64,000 bases of DNA from Sediminibacterium roseum (GTDB taxonomy: Bacteria > Bacteroidota > Bacteroidia > Chitinophagales > Chitinophagaceae). Location: contig NZ_JAACJS010000015.1 of assembly GCF_009939005.1 (NCBI RefSeq), positions 124,001 to 188,000 on the forward strand. Reading direction: 5' to 3'. The position numbers and the translations under genes are program-made. A model generated the notes under the pieces. It was not told the DNA's origin. It did no database searches and saw nothing but the letters and a program-made list of their open reading frames with translations. Below, in pieces: positions 51,610 to 60,178 of the stretch. Every line of letters starts with the position of its first letter. The stretch's first letter is position 1.

Positions 51610-53054
51610 ACCGGTTTGTATTTAGCAGTGACGGGAAACAGCCAGCGTTTTAAGAAAACCAGGTCGGCTCTTTGCAATTGTTTCGAAGCAAACAGCAGCG
51701 CAACATAAACTGCCGCGGCCGCCGCAACTTTCACAAAAATCGGAACGTTCAGCAGCAGGGCAAACCCGCCGCTGAGGAGCGCAATTGAAATACAGAAAAC
51801 CAGCGGCAGCCATTTATCGCGGTTGCCGACAAACGATATCCTGTTGCCATACATGATACATTCAACGACCATAGCAACCAGGTAAGCGGCGGCGGCGCCT
51901 TTTCCACCCAGCATCGGGATCATCAAAAGATCGCCGCACACGATGATACACGCCGTAATGAACGTGGTTCTGAAGATCATCTTTAACCTGTTCTGCGCAA
52001 AATGCATGCTCCAGAATACGTTGATGAGGTATTGAAAAGGGATGGCCGCAGAAAGTAAAAAAAACACAAGCTGGTTCACCGCTCCATATTTGTTCTGCGT
52101 AAGCGCGTCTACAAATGGGGACCAGATGATATTCAACAACAGAGGAAAAAAAGTGGCGAGGATCATTTCCATCCGTATGAGGAAGGCGGTCTTCTTCTGC
52201 CGTTCCGAAACACCTGTTGGCTGTTTGCCAAACCATGCTGAAAATCTCGTGAGCAATAATGGGCCGATGATGAGCAATGGCACCGGTGAAAGCTCAAATA
52301 CTTTGTATGCAAAACTGTATTCGGCAGTGATTACCTGTGTTGAAAAAAAACCGAGCAGTATCCAGTCAATACGTGCGATACAGGCGTTCAGGAACACCAC
52401 ACCGATCTGCGGAACGGATTCGCGGATAAGGGAAAGATAATCGCCGCTGCTCCATCCGGCCATGGGCACTTTCAAATGTTTCTGAACGAGGTATACACTG
52501 AGCAGCAATTCCGCCACAGACGAAACTATGTAAACCCATATGACCTGTTGTACCGTAAGCGATGCAAACAGAACCACGGATACAAGGAACACAGAACGTA
52601 CCAGGTTGCCTGCACACGACATTACCGCCAGCCACCTATATTTTTCTTTGCCAGTAGCCAGTTGTTTAAAGGGCATCGAAAAAAAAGAAAGCACCTGGCT
52701 TACCGCCAGCAGGAGCAGCAAGGAATGGCGCGTAAAAAAAGAGGGGAATAAAAAACTGCCGGCAAGCAGGCAGAGGTAAAACAATACGCCGGATACAAAC
52801 ACGTGCCCGCATAAAACCGACAATAGCTTTGAAGCATCTTCCCCTGCCGCTATCTTTTTTACAACCACTTGTTCGAGCCGAAGGCTGAGCAGTGTTGTAA
52901 CAAAAGTAAGCACGGCCAGCGACCAGTTAAATTCGCCATATACCGATTTATCCAGGTAATATGAAGTGATCACAAACACGAGCAAGCCAAGCAGCTGGTT
53001 CACGAGCACCTGGGCAGAACTGGCAGAAAGGTCTTTGAATAACTTGCTTCGCAT
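51606..53054 (-). CDS. Wzx-type oligosaccharide flippase (polysaccharide biosynthesis protein)
   Basis: 482 residues with ~14 membrane helices of the MATE/MVF-like PST family. It starts LFKDLSASSAQVLVNQLLGL, then FVITSYYLDKSVYGEFNWSL, and carries VPQIGVVFLNACIARIDWIL and FELSPVPLLIIGPLLLTRF in the middle. Flippases of this family move undecaprenyl-linked repeat units to the periplasmic side. It is the second gene of the minus-strand operon, 15 bases after the GT10-like gene, and overlaps the polymerase-like gene by 4 bases. Confidence 0.92.
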   Translation of the reverse strand: MRSKLFKDLSASSAQVLVNQLLGLLVFVITSYYLDKSVYGEFNWSLAVLTFVTTLLSLRLEQVVVKKIAAGEDASKLLSVLCGHVFVSGVLFYLCLLAGSFLFPSFFTRHSLLLLLAVSQVLSFFSMPFKQLATGKEKYRWLAVMSCAGNLVRSVFLVSVVLFASLTVQQVIWVYIVSSVAELLLSVYLVQKHLKVPMAGWSSGDYLSLIRESVPQIGVVFLNACIARIDWILLGFFSTQVITAEYSFAYKVFELSPVPLLIIGPLLLTRFSAWFGKQPTGVSERQKKTAFLIRMEMILATFFPLLLNIIWSPFVDALTQNKYGAVNQLVFFLLSAAIPFQYLINVFWSMHFAQNRLKMIFRTTFITACIIVCGDLLMIPMLGGKGAAAAYLVAMVVECIMYGNRISFVGNRDKWLPLVFCISIALLSGGFALLLNVPIFVKVAAAAAVYVALLFASKQLQRADLVFLKRWLFPVTAKYKPV

Positions 53055-53069
53055 TGTATTTGAAAAAAA

Positions 53070-54062
53070 TTAGGTGCTTACAGATTTACTGGTAGCGCCT
53101 GCGTGTTTAATTTGAAACCATGCATTACTGATCCTTTTTTTCAACGATGGTGTTACCGGCGTTATCTCGAAATTCTTCTTACCCGATGGCTGAATGTTCC
53201 GCAACGCAGCAGCGGCGCCTGCAAGCGGTTGGTATTTGTTAAGTACCAGTTCACGCGCTTCTTTCAATGCTTCGATCCTTTCGGGCCAATCGTTTCTGAA
53301 AAGGCATTCCCGGATTTGACGCATAGCGCTGCGGGGATCATTGATGTCGATCTGGATGAATGCCTTTGCGGGAAAAAACTTCCCGATGTTCTTACATCCA
53401 TGGTAAACCGGAACGGTGTAGGCAAGGAAACAATCGTTGATCTTTTCCGTAAAATAATACGGCGCCGAACTGTTTTCGATCGCGATGCTGTAGTAGTAAT
53501 CGCGCAGGCCATCCATTTTATCGGGCAGGTAGTTGCTCCCTTTTCCAAAAAAATCAATAGCGGGCAATTGTTTCTTCAGTTCGTTTACAAAACGCACGCG
53601 GTCGTTGTGGCCCTTCAGCTGTGTGAGGTTTGATGCGATGCAGGAAACGGCTTTTGTTTTTTCGGGAACGGGCATGTCTGCAAGAAAGTTTCTATCCCCG
53701 TCCAACATCCATCCCAGAAACCCGTGGGATAAAATGGTATTTGCCGAATGGTTTATCGGCGAATACACAACCGCATACCGGTCGAGTTGCCTGAACATCC
53801 AGGGATGTTCATTGCGGTCGCCTGGCTCCATCATAAAAGCGATCGTTTTCCCCGGATCGCAATGCGTTTCAATGCTGCAGGATGGTTGGTTGAATACGAG
53901 TACCGCATCTGATTCCGGTAGCGGCTCAACTGAAAAAGCAAATTCGTCCCAATACACAAAACGCTCGCTGGACTCCTGCGAATATTTTTTGAGATAATTA
54001 AAAAGTGCATTGCCCCGCGCAAAATTGGCATTAACAAGAACGATCTGTTTTCTCTCATTCAT
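53070..54062 (-). CDS. GT10 (alpha-1,3/4-fucosyltransferase) family protein
   Basis: 330 residues. The C-terminal half shows the GT10 signature in order: DYYYSIAIENSSAPYYFTEK, INDCFLAYTVPVYHG, then FFPAKAFIQIDI. The N-terminal domain is the variable acceptor part (VLVNANFARGNALFNYLKKY). GT10 enzymes transfer fucose (or a related deoxysugar) from GDP-fucose to glycan acceptors; the donor here is an inference from the family. It is the first gene of the seven-gene minus-strand operon. No GDP-fucose synthesis genes are in the window. A small hairpin (54120-54139) lies ~60 bases upstream of the ATG. Confidence 0.87.
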   Translation of the reverse strand: MNERKQIVLVNANFARGNALFNYLKKYSQESSERFVYWDEFAFSVEPLPESDAVLVFNQPSCSIETHCDPGKTIAFMMEPGDRNEHPWMFRQLDRYAVVYSPINHSANTILSHGFLGWMLDGDRNFLADMPVPEKTKAVSCIASNLTQLKGHNDRVRFVNELKKQLPAIDFFGKGSNYLPDKMDGLRDYYYSIAIENSSAPYYFTEKINDCFLAYTVPVYHGCKNIGKFFPAKAFIQIDINDPRSAMRQIRECLFRNDWPERIEALKEARELVLNKYQPLAGAAAALRNIQPSGKKNFEITPVTPSLKKRISNAWFQIKHAGATSKSVST

Positions 54063-54165
54063 ACGGGGTTCAACGGCAGTGTTTTTTCGGGGCGACGACC
54101 TACCTGTGATACGGATTTTACGGGGTAAGGTTGCCCCGTGAGGATGCTGTTATTTGTACACGCAC

Positions 54166-54188
54166 AAAAAACCCGGCAGATTGCCGGG
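54166..54188 (-). terminator. Minus-strand terminator after the YXWGXW-repeat gene
   Basis: CCCGGCA (54172-54178) pairs with TGCCGGG (54182-54188) around a 3-base loop; on the minus strand six T follow. It isolates the YXWGXW gene from the polysaccharide operon. Confidence 0.88.
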
Positions 54189-54230
54189 CTTGCGGTAAAA
54201 CTTCATTTCTTTCAGGTTTGTTGCCGGCCA

Positions 54231-54533
54231 TTATCTCCAATAACCGCGCACCCAAACATGGCCGCGTTTGGAGTGAACCCAGCGGCCTGGAACATATACT
54301 GCGTTTGCCCTTGGTGGCGCTGCCCAATATCCGCCGCGCCATACATAGGTTCTTCCCTGCGGGATCCATTCTTCATCAACCCATACTTGTCCCACTGCAG
54401 GTGCAACGGGTCGTTTCACAACGATGGCCGGGCGGGCCGGGCGCACGGAAACATAAATACGCTGTGCGTCTACCGATCCCAATACCATTGAGAACACAAA
54501 GGCCAGCAGGCCCGCTTTGATTATCTTTTTCAT
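54231..54533 (-). CDS. YXWGXW repeat-containing secreted protein
   Basis: 100 residues. Signal peptide MKKIIKAGLLAFVFSMVLGS ends near DAQ, and the mature part is built of short aromatic repeats of the YxWGxW kind: WVDEEWIPQGRTYVWRGGYW, YVPGRWVHSK and VWVRGYWR. The family is common in Bacteroidota and Proteobacteria; its function is unknown, though envelope location is likely. The start at 54533 begins the signal; 14 upstream codons are dropped. It has its own terminator at 54166-54188. Confidence 0.8.
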   Translation of the reverse strand: MKKIIKAGLLAFVFSMVLGSVDAQRIYVSVRPARPAIVVKRPVAPAVGQVWVDEEWIPQGRTYVWRGGYWAAPPRANAVYVPGRWVHSKRGHVWVRGYWR

Positions 54534-54680
54534 ACCGTATCGATTTATTGGTTTGAAGGTTTGACAAAAAATCAAATCCGAAGTTTAATTGCCCAACCGT
54601 GAACAAGAAACCGAGGCGCAAAGGTTTGGCCATAAAAGACCCGCATCGTTCTTATCCCTAATCACGATCCTTGCCTGGTT

Positions 54681-54932
54681 CTAGTCACTTTTCGGGGTTT
54701 GTTGTTCAGGATCGCTGTCTGATGTTCGCAAAGCCTCATTGTTCCATCCCTGCTCGTTTTCATAATTTGAGCCACTGCCCGCTTCTGTTCCCTGTTTGAT
54801 GCTTTGTTTGCCAAGGCCGGCCGAGCCCTGCCCGAAATTGGAACCACCCTGTGTGGTTGATCCCGGGTGAAAAGAAGCGCGGGTGGGTTTGTTCTCTTTT
54901 ATCTCTTCCTGGTTCTTTTTGTTGTCTTTCAT
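54681..54932 (-). CDS. Small hydrophilic protein, unknown function
   Basis: 83 residues with no hydrophobic segment and a highly polar, Gly/Gln/Asn/Ser-rich sequence (MKDNKKNQEEIKENKPTRAS, then GGSNFGQGSAGLGKQS and DSDPEQQTPKSD). It is probably disordered and resembles small stress-type proteins by composition only. It is divergent from the Xre regulator gene, with two CTTATAAGCA sites in the shared 206-base spacer, which may mean that regulator controls it. Moderately sure it is a gene because its composition differs from random frames. Confidence 0.55.
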   Translation of the reverse strand: MKDNKKNQEEIKENKPTRASFHPGSTTQGGSNFGQGSAGLGKQSIKQGTEAGSGSNYENEQGWNNEALRTSDSDPEQQTPKSD

Positions 54933-54945
54933 AAATAGGGTTTAC

Positions 54946-55076
54946 CTTATAAGCACCATAATTGTGCCGCAGGATCAAAAACGCGGGATCTTATTTCTGT
55001 GGAAAATATGCCCTCAAACAGTTGCCCCCTTGCCTTTTCACACGCATTTGCACCCTTTTTAATTGACTTATAAGCA
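54946..55076. promoter_or_regulatory. Paired CTTATAAGCA sites in the divergent Xre spacer
   Basis: The ten-base word CTTATAAGCA occurs at 54946-54955 and 55067-55076, both times in the same orientation and each containing the palindrome CTTATAAG. They lie close to the start of the hydrophilic-protein gene (54932) and ~63 bases before the Xre gene (55139), positions suited to an operator. Confidence 0.45.
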
Positions 55077-55138
55077 GGGATTGAAAAATACATCTCTACC
55101 TTGCATACGAAAGCGCCTGCATTAATTCCCCCTGCTTC

Positions 55139-55381
55139 ATGATCAGCAAAAAAGATCAACATACCTTACAAAAGTTCGGGAGACATCTTCGTTCCCTCCG
55201 CGAAAAAAAAGGGCTGAGCCTGCGCGGGCTTTCTGCTGTCTGCAATATCGACAACAGCAAGATCTCCAAGATAGAAGCCGGGAAGATCAACATCACTTTG
55301 ATTACATTGCTGTGCCTTGCAAAGGCGCTGGAAATTACAACGATGGAACTGATCGGTTTTGAAAAGGAAGCAAGCGCTTAA
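55139..55381 (+). CDS. Xre-family helix-turn-helix regulator
   Basis: 80 residues, a single HTH_3 domain: FGRHLRSLREKKGLSLRGLS, then AVCNIDNSKISKIEAGKINI and TLLCLAKALEITTMELIGF. This is the size of a minimal DNA-binding regulator, with no sensory part. It may repress itself and the divergent gene at 54681-54932 through the CTTATAAG sites between them (inference). Its stop is 6 bases from the stop of the convergent receiver gene. No toxin-like partner is adjacent, so it does not look like an antitoxin. Confidence 0.88.
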   Translation: MISKKDQHTLQKFGRHLRSLREKKGLSLRGLSAVCNIDNSKISKIEAGKINITLITLLCLAKALEITTMELIGFEKEASA

Positions 55382-55386
55382 GGCCG

Positions 55387-55812
55387 TTAAATAGCGATCC
55401 CTGCCAGCATGAGGATGGTTTTCAAAGTGTCGCGGAAACCCTCAAAAGAGCCTGATTTCTGGTAATAACCGCTTACTTTAAGTTCCTGCGCATGCTGGGT
55501 TTCAAGAGGGCTCTTTGAAGTGGAGAGAAAATAAAAAGGCACCTGTAAAAAAGAAGGAAGCGTTTCAAGCAACCTGGAGCGGAACTGGAAGCCATTGATC
55601 AGCGGCATATTCACATCGCAAATGATCAGCGCCGGCTCCTGGCTTGCGCGCTGCAGGTAGTCGAGCGCAGTTACCGGGTTGTTGAACAGCAGCAATTCAT
55701 TGGGAGATTGCAGCTTTCTTCCTATCAACCTGATCAGGTCAAGATCCTCCTGGTCGTCGTCGATCACTACGATCGGCGGTAGCGAAATCGACTCTGAAAG
55801 ATTTTCGGTCAC
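55387..55812 (-). CDS. Single-domain response regulator, orphan
   Basis: 141 residues, receiver domain only. VVIDDDQEDLDLIRLIGRKL holds the acidic pocket, phospho-acceptor Asp66 is in LIICDVNMPLINGFQF, followed by PFYFLSTSKSP with the conserved Ser/Thr and GYYQKSGSFEGF with the Lys. The DDxxED type start is that of Rcp1-like receivers common in Bacteroidota. No kinase or output domain is near, so its partner is elsewhere. The 221-base spacer to the GMC gene holds AT-rich sequence but no clear promoter pair. Confidence 0.9.
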   Translation of the reverse strand: MTENLSESISLPPIVVIDDDQEDLDLIRLIGRKLQSPNELLLFNNPVTALDYLQRASQEPALIICDVNMPLINGFQFRSRLLETLPSFLQVPFYFLSTSKSPLETQHAQELKVSGYYQKSGSFEGFRDTLKTILMLAGIAI

Positions 55813-56033
55813 GTTGTTTGCTTTATGTGTTAACTGCCTGCCTTTTGTATCTTACCCGGGCCATAGCCCCTGTTCCGTTCAACAATTCCGGGTCTAAATT
55901 ACCTTTCACTATCTGTTACTTCACTTAAAAACAAGTTAAAAACAACAACCGGTCTGCAATAAATATACACAGGCAACTAAACCTGGTATTAAAACATAAT
56001 TACTTAATTTTCCGCACCTATTAAAACAACTGC

Positions 56034-57776
56034 ATGGGAGAAACGATATCCATTAAAAAAAATGCCAAAGCATACGATGTTGTGATCGTTGGTTCAGGCG
56101 CCGGTGGCGGAATGGCGGCTTATACGCTTACAAAAGCCGGGTTGAAAGTATGTCTGATCGAGGCGGGGCCTATGTACGACCCTGCTGTTAATGTAACGCA
56201 ACTCAAAAACCCCTGGCAATCGCCACGGAGGGGCGCATCTTCCAGGTTCAGGTCGAATGGCGATTTTGATGCCTGTTACGGCGGCTGGCAACTGGATGGC
56301 GAACCCTATACGCAGAAAGACGATACCAAATGGGATTGGTTCCGCGCAAGGATGATCGGCGGAAGAACCAACCACTGGGGCAGGATCTCCCTGCGCTTCG
56401 GGCCCAAAGATTTCAAAAGGCACAGCATCGATGGATTGGGTGACGACTGGCCCATCGGTTATGACGACGTAAAACCTTATTACGACAGGGTTGATAAACT
56501 CATCGGTATCTTCGGAACAAACGAAGGGTTGCCCAATGATCCCGACGGTTTCTTTCTTCCCCCGCCCAAACCGCGCATGCACGAGCTGATGATCAAAAAA
56601 GCGGCGGTGGGAGCCGGTGTTACCGTGATCCCCTCGCGTTTGTCGATCCTCACCAAAAAAATAAACGATGAACGTGGCGAGTGTTTCTTTTGCTCGCAAT
56701 GCAACCGCGGGTGTACCGTTTATGCGGATTTCTCTTCCTCTTCTGTACTGGTTAAACCCGCGGCGCAAACGGGCAATCTCGATATCATTACCAATGCCAT
56801 GGCGCGTGAAGTGATGACCAATAAAGAAGGACTAGCAACAGGTGTTTCGTACGTTGATAAAAAGGATATGATGGAATACCAGGTTTCCGGCCGCGTGGTG
56901 ATATTGGCCGCCAGCGCCTGCGAAACATCGAGGATCCTGCTGAATTCCAAATCGCAACGGCATCCCAACGGACTTGCCAACAGCAGTGATGTGGTAGGCA
57001 AATACCTGCATGATTCCACCGGCGCTTCGATGAGCGGTGTGATCCCTTCGTTGTTTGGCAGGAAACGCTACAACGAAGACGGTGTTGGCGGCATGCATGT
57101 TTATTCGCCATGGTGGCTGGATAATAAAAAGCTTGATTTCCCGAGAGGGTATCATATTGAATACGGCGGCGGAATGGGTATGCCCTTGTATGGTTTTGGA
57201 ATGGGAATTGAAAACCTCAACGGCAAGTTCCTCGTGAACGGTAAAGCGAAAGAAGCCGGCGGTTATGGTGCCTCGCTCAAAGAGGACCAGCGTTATTTTT
57301 ATGGATCGAGGGTGAGCATGGCAGGGCGCGGCGAAGCGATTCCGCTGGAGACAAATTACTGCGAGATAGATCCGGATGTGGTAGACCAGTTTGGCATTCC
57401 CGTGCTGCGGTTCAAATACCAATGGAGCCAGCACGAGATCAACCAGGCGAAACACATGAAAGAAACTTTCAAAGAAATCATGCACAACCTGGGCGCCGTG
57501 GTAACAAGCGGGGGAAACGATGGGCCGCAGAACAACTACGGGCTGGCCAACCCCGGTAAGATCATCCACGAAGCCGGTACGGCAAGGATGGGCAACGATG
57601 CCAAAAAATCTGCGCTCAACAAATGGAGCCAGGCGCACGATTGCAAAAACCTGTTCGTATCGGATGGCGCGCAGTTTGTATCGCAGGCGGATAAGAACAT
57701 TACCTGGACGATCCTTGCTTTGTCGATGCGCAGCTCCGAATACATCATCGATCAGTTAAAAAAACAGGAGCTGTAA
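56034..57776 (+). CDS. GMC family FAD-dependent oxidoreductase
   Basis: 580 residues. FAD-binding GxGxxG is in DVVIVGSGAGGGMAAYTL, then CLIEAGPMYDP; the GMC segment WDWFRARMIGGRTNHWGRIS follows, and the C-terminal domain has IHEAGTARMGND and NLFVSDGAQFVSQADKN. A CFFCSQCNRGCTVY cluster of four Cys suggests a metal site, as in some Bacteroidota GMC enzymes. No Tat signal is seen at this N-terminus, so it appears cytosolic. Such enzymes oxidise sugars, polyols or alcohols. A receiver gene follows after 66 bases; common regulation is not shown. Confidence 0.92.
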   Translation: MGETISIKKNAKAYDVVIVGSGAGGGMAAYTLTKAGLKVCLIEAGPMYDPAVNVTQLKNPWQSPRRGASSRFRSNGDFDACYGGWQLDGEPYTQKDDTKWDWFRARMIGGRTNHWGRISLRFGPKDFKRHSIDGLGDDWPIGYDDVKPYYDRVDKLIGIFGTNEGLPNDPDGFFLPPPKPRMHELMIKKAAVGAGVTVIPSRLSILTKKINDERGECFFCSQCNRGCTVYADFSSSSVLVKPAAQTGNLDIITNAMAREVMTNKEGLATGVSYVDKKDMMEYQVSGRVVILAASACETSRILLNSKSQRHPNGLANSSDVVGKYLHDSTGASMSGVIPSLFGRKRYNEDGVGGMHVYSPWWLDNKKLDFPRGYHIEYGGGMGMPLYGFGMGIENLNGKFLVNGKAKEAGGYGASLKEDQRYFYGSRVSMAGRGEAIPLETNYCEIDPDVVDQFGIPVLRFKYQWSQHEINQAKHMKETFKEIMHNLGAVVTSGGNDGPQNNYGLANPGKIIHEAGTARMGNDAKKSALNKWSQAHDCKNLFVSDGAQFVSQADKNITWTILALSMRSSEYIIDQLKKQEL

Positions 57777-57842
57777 GCGTACGCAAACCAACTTTCCTAT
57801 TTTTGAGGACCAATAGGTCTGCAACCCCCTATATAAAATTCA

Positions 57843-58241
57843 ATGCCCCAGAAGTTTGTATTGATAGACGATGACCCGGATGACCGCGATCTTTTCAAGG
57901 AAGCCCTGGGCCGGTTGCTGCCGGGCGCCGAGCTCGTTGAGTTCACAGACGGAAGAAAGGCGGTGGAATGGCTATCCGGGATAACCGGAGAAAAATTACC
58001 TGCTGCCATAGTAATGGATTACAACATGCCACACCTCACGGCTCCCCAGTTGCTCGACAGGCTATGCGAAAACGAAATGCTCACCCATATCCCTAAGATC
58101 GTATGGAGCACCGCGGTACAGCCCACTTATTTCGATAACTGCAAGAACAAGGGCGCACTTGAGTATTTTATCAAGCCGACCACACAGGAGGGATTGGTGT
58201 GGATCGTACAACAGGTGATCGATTTTGCGGGGCGTGCATAA
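57843..58241 (+). CDS. Single-domain response regulator (Rcp1-like), orphan
   Basis: 132 residues, receiver only: FVLIDDDPDDRDLFKEALGR, phospho-acceptor Asp59 in IVMDYNMPHLTAPQLL, KIVWSTAVQP and EYFIKPTTQEGL with the conserved Lys. Similar in class to the protein at 55387-55812 but in the opposite orientation. An exact -7 element TATTTTTG (57798-57805) is 37 bases before the ATG, without a clear TTG partner, so it is probably transcribed apart from the GMC gene. A palindromic repeat follows directly after its stop and may end the transcript. Confidence 0.9.
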   Translation: MPQKFVLIDDDPDDRDLFKEALGRLLPGAELVEFTDGRKAVEWLSGITGEKLPAAIVMDYNMPHLTAPQLLDRLCENEMLTHIPKIVWSTAVQPTYFDNCKNKGALEYFIKPTTQEGLVWIVQQVIDFAGRA

Positions 58242-58256
58242 AATATACTTCTTATT

Positions 58257-58345
58257 TTGCCACAGATTTCACGGATTGACACAGTTTTTACGGAAACATC
58301 GGAACTTTAGCGGTCAACTGTGTCAATCCGTGAAATCTGTGGCAA
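58257..58345. repeat. Dispersed palindromic repeat, copy 3
   Basis: Left arm begins TTGCCACAGATTTCACGGAT at 58257 and the right arm ends at 58345; the 30-base arms are perfect inverted copies around a ~29-base loop. It fills most of the spacer between two plus-strand genes. Confidence 0.92.
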
Positions 58346-58372
58346 CACCCTCCAAAAGTTTACCTTCACCCA

Positions 58373-59038
58373 ATGAAAAAAGCGATTCTGTTTGGCGCCA
58401 GCGGACTCATCGGTTCTTTGTTGTTGCAAGAACTGCTGGGTGATGAATCGTATGCACAGGTGATTGTTGTAGTAAGAAAAGACCTCGGTATTCATCACCC
58501 CAAATTGAAAATACTGATCGGGGATCTCCGGTCGCTCCCCTCTTTAAAAGATCAACTTGTGGGCGACGATGTTTTTATTACGCTCGGCACCACGAAAAAG
58601 AACACGCCGGATGAGAAGAAGTATTACGAGGTGGATCACGACTATCCCGTGCTCGCCTCCACGATTACAAAGGAAAACGGCGCAGATACCCTTGTACTGG
58701 TAAGTGCCGTGGGCCCCAACCCCGATTCAAAGATTTTTTACATTCGTACCAAGGCAGAAACCGAGCGGGATGTTGCATCCGTTGGCTTCGCGCACACACA
58801 TATTTTCCGGCCTTCGATGCTGATGGGAAACAGGAAAGAAAAAAGGCCGCTTGAAAAATTCCTGATCGGCGTCTTCCGACTGATCAACCCGGTTTTCGTT
58901 GGTTCACTCAGCAGGTTCCGTGGCATAGAAGGCACAGATCTCGCAAAAGCAATGGTAATTGCAGCCAAAAAGAAAGAGGCAGCCTTTAATGTTTATGAGT
59001 GGAAAGAGATTATGGGGTTGTTGCAGGAACAACGGTAA
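58373..59038 (+). CDS. NAD(P)-binding SDR-type oxidoreductase (TIP30/HTATIP2-like)
   Basis: 221 residues. The dinucleotide motif is ILFGASGLIGSLLLQELL; then VFITLGTTKKNTPDEKKYYE and TLVLVSAVGPNPDSKIFYIR-like sequence with the Y-x-R-x-K triad in FYIRTKAETERDV, and HIFRPSMLMGNRKE, a block seen in the NmrA/HTATIP2 group of atypical SDR proteins. Function in bacteria is unknown; it may reduce a small carbonyl compound or sense NADPH. ATG lies 27 bases after the palindromic repeat. Confidence 0.87.
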   Translation: MKKAILFGASGLIGSLLLQELLGDESYAQVIVVVRKDLGIHHPKLKILIGDLRSLPSLKDQLVGDDVFITLGTTKKNTPDEKKYYEVDHDYPVLASTITKENGADTLVLVSAVGPNPDSKIFYIRTKAETERDVASVGFAHTHIFRPSMLMGNRKEKRPLEKFLIGVFRLINPVFVGSLSRFRGIEGTDLAKAMVIAAKKKEAAFNVYEWKEIMGLLQEQR

Positions 59039-59371
59039 ATGTAACCCCGATACTTGCTGCAGGAACGAATGATAAAATCTTATTTTCGTCAGTCTTTATT
59101 CTCCCCAAAGCGTCCTCAAAAATTAACTGATTCCTGAACGTCTCCGCAGGTATCTCCTGAACAACAGAACTCACGTTGGAATGAGCTGAATTTCTCTATT
59201 TCTGCGGAGGCGACCATCATTTTTACTTGTTACAAGGAACACTTCGGAAAAGGAAAATACCTACTAATAGGTAGTTGATTTCTTTTCGCAGCAAAGCAAT
59301 TTGCATTACAATAAACCGCATCGGCTCTGACCCTGCGAAAGCCCTTCATTTAAAATCTAATATAAATAGCC
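59039..59371. other. Intergenic region with hairpins and a possible micro-gene
   Basis: 333 bases without an assigned gene. CTCCGCAG near 59142 and CTGCGGAG near 59202 form an inverted pair ~50 bases apart. TACCTA-CTAA-TAGGTA (59258-59273) is a second small palindrome. A 34-codon frame on the minus strand (59220 down to 59116) encodes a peptide with CCSGDTCG; whether it is made is unknown. The promoter for the lipoprotein gene at 59372 is expected in the last 100 bases but no exact match was found. Confidence 0.4.
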
Positions 59372-60136
59372 ATGAAACATTCTCTGCAAAAAGCAAGCAT
59401 TTTTCTTTTTTGCATCCTTACCTATTTGTGTTTTGCGGGATGCGAAAAAGATACTGATTCCACTACCAATACCGGATCAGGAAACGGAAGTGGAAGCGGC
59501 AGTGGCAGCGGTAGCGGGAGTTCCAGTACGGGAAATGCCATGTTTTGGATCGCTTCCGATTTAGGATGCGGAACCATCTCTGTTTCGGTAAATGGACAAA
59601 GCAAAACCATCACTTCCTTTTATAGCGCCACCACACCCACCTGCGGAGCGAGCGGCAGTGCAAACTTTACACTCCCGGCGGGCACTTACAATTATTCTGC
59701 TTCCTGCTCAGGTAAAACATGGAGCGGCACAACCAATGTAACCGCAGGAGGATGTTCGAAGGTACAATTAACCGGCTCCAACAACGGTGGCGGCGGCACT
59801 GGCGGCGGTTCCGGAGCGGGCACGGGAGGCGGAAGCGGCAGCACCCCCACTTGTACCAACATGAATGCTTCTGTAACTGCACAAGGCACGTGGATCAACA
59901 ATTGTGGAAGCGGGGGAAACAACGACTTGTCTGTACGGGTTACCAATAACAGTACCAAAGCCCTTTACATCCGCATATTGTTTAAAAAGAAAGACGGCTC
60001 ATTCGACTGCAGAGGCGTAAGCGTTGCGCCGGGCAATTATGGTACACAATCTGCCTGCAATGCCAGCGATTACAGGTTCCAGGCAATTCTCGATTCAGAA
60101 TTTGGAAACAACTGTATGGGCACTTGCCAGTTTTAA
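59372..60136 (+). CDS. Lipoprotein with Ser/Gly linkers and Cys-rich domains, unknown function
   Basis: 254 residues. Lipobox CFAGC (Cys24). A GSGSGSGSGSG-type linker (residues ~38-52) is followed by a small beta domain with paired Cys (ASDLGCGTISVSVNGQSK, then LPAGTYNYSASCSGKTW), a second Gly-rich linker, and a C-terminal domain with four more Cys (WINNCGSG, DCRGVSVAPGNYG, SACNAS, NNCMGTCQF). Domains joined by flexible linkers and outside disulphides suggest a surface-exposed lipoprotein. It precedes the GLUG-repeat lipoprotein by 42 bases and may be cotranscribed with it. Confidence 0.78.
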   Translation: MKHSLQKASIFLFCILTYLCFAGCEKDTDSTTNTGSGNGSGSGSGSGSGSSSTGNAMFWIASDLGCGTISVSVNGQSKTITSFYSATTPTCGASGSANFTLPAGTYNYSASCSGKTWSGTTNVTAGGCSKVQLTGSNNGGGGTGGGSGAGTGGGSGSTPTCTNMNASVTAQGTWINNCGSGGNNDLSVRVTNNSTKALYIRILFKKKDGSFDCRGVSVAPGNYGTQSACNASDYRFQAILDSEFGNNCMGTCQF

Positions 60137-60178
60137 AATCAATCAACACAAATCATCTCTTTCCAAATTCAAATAAAA

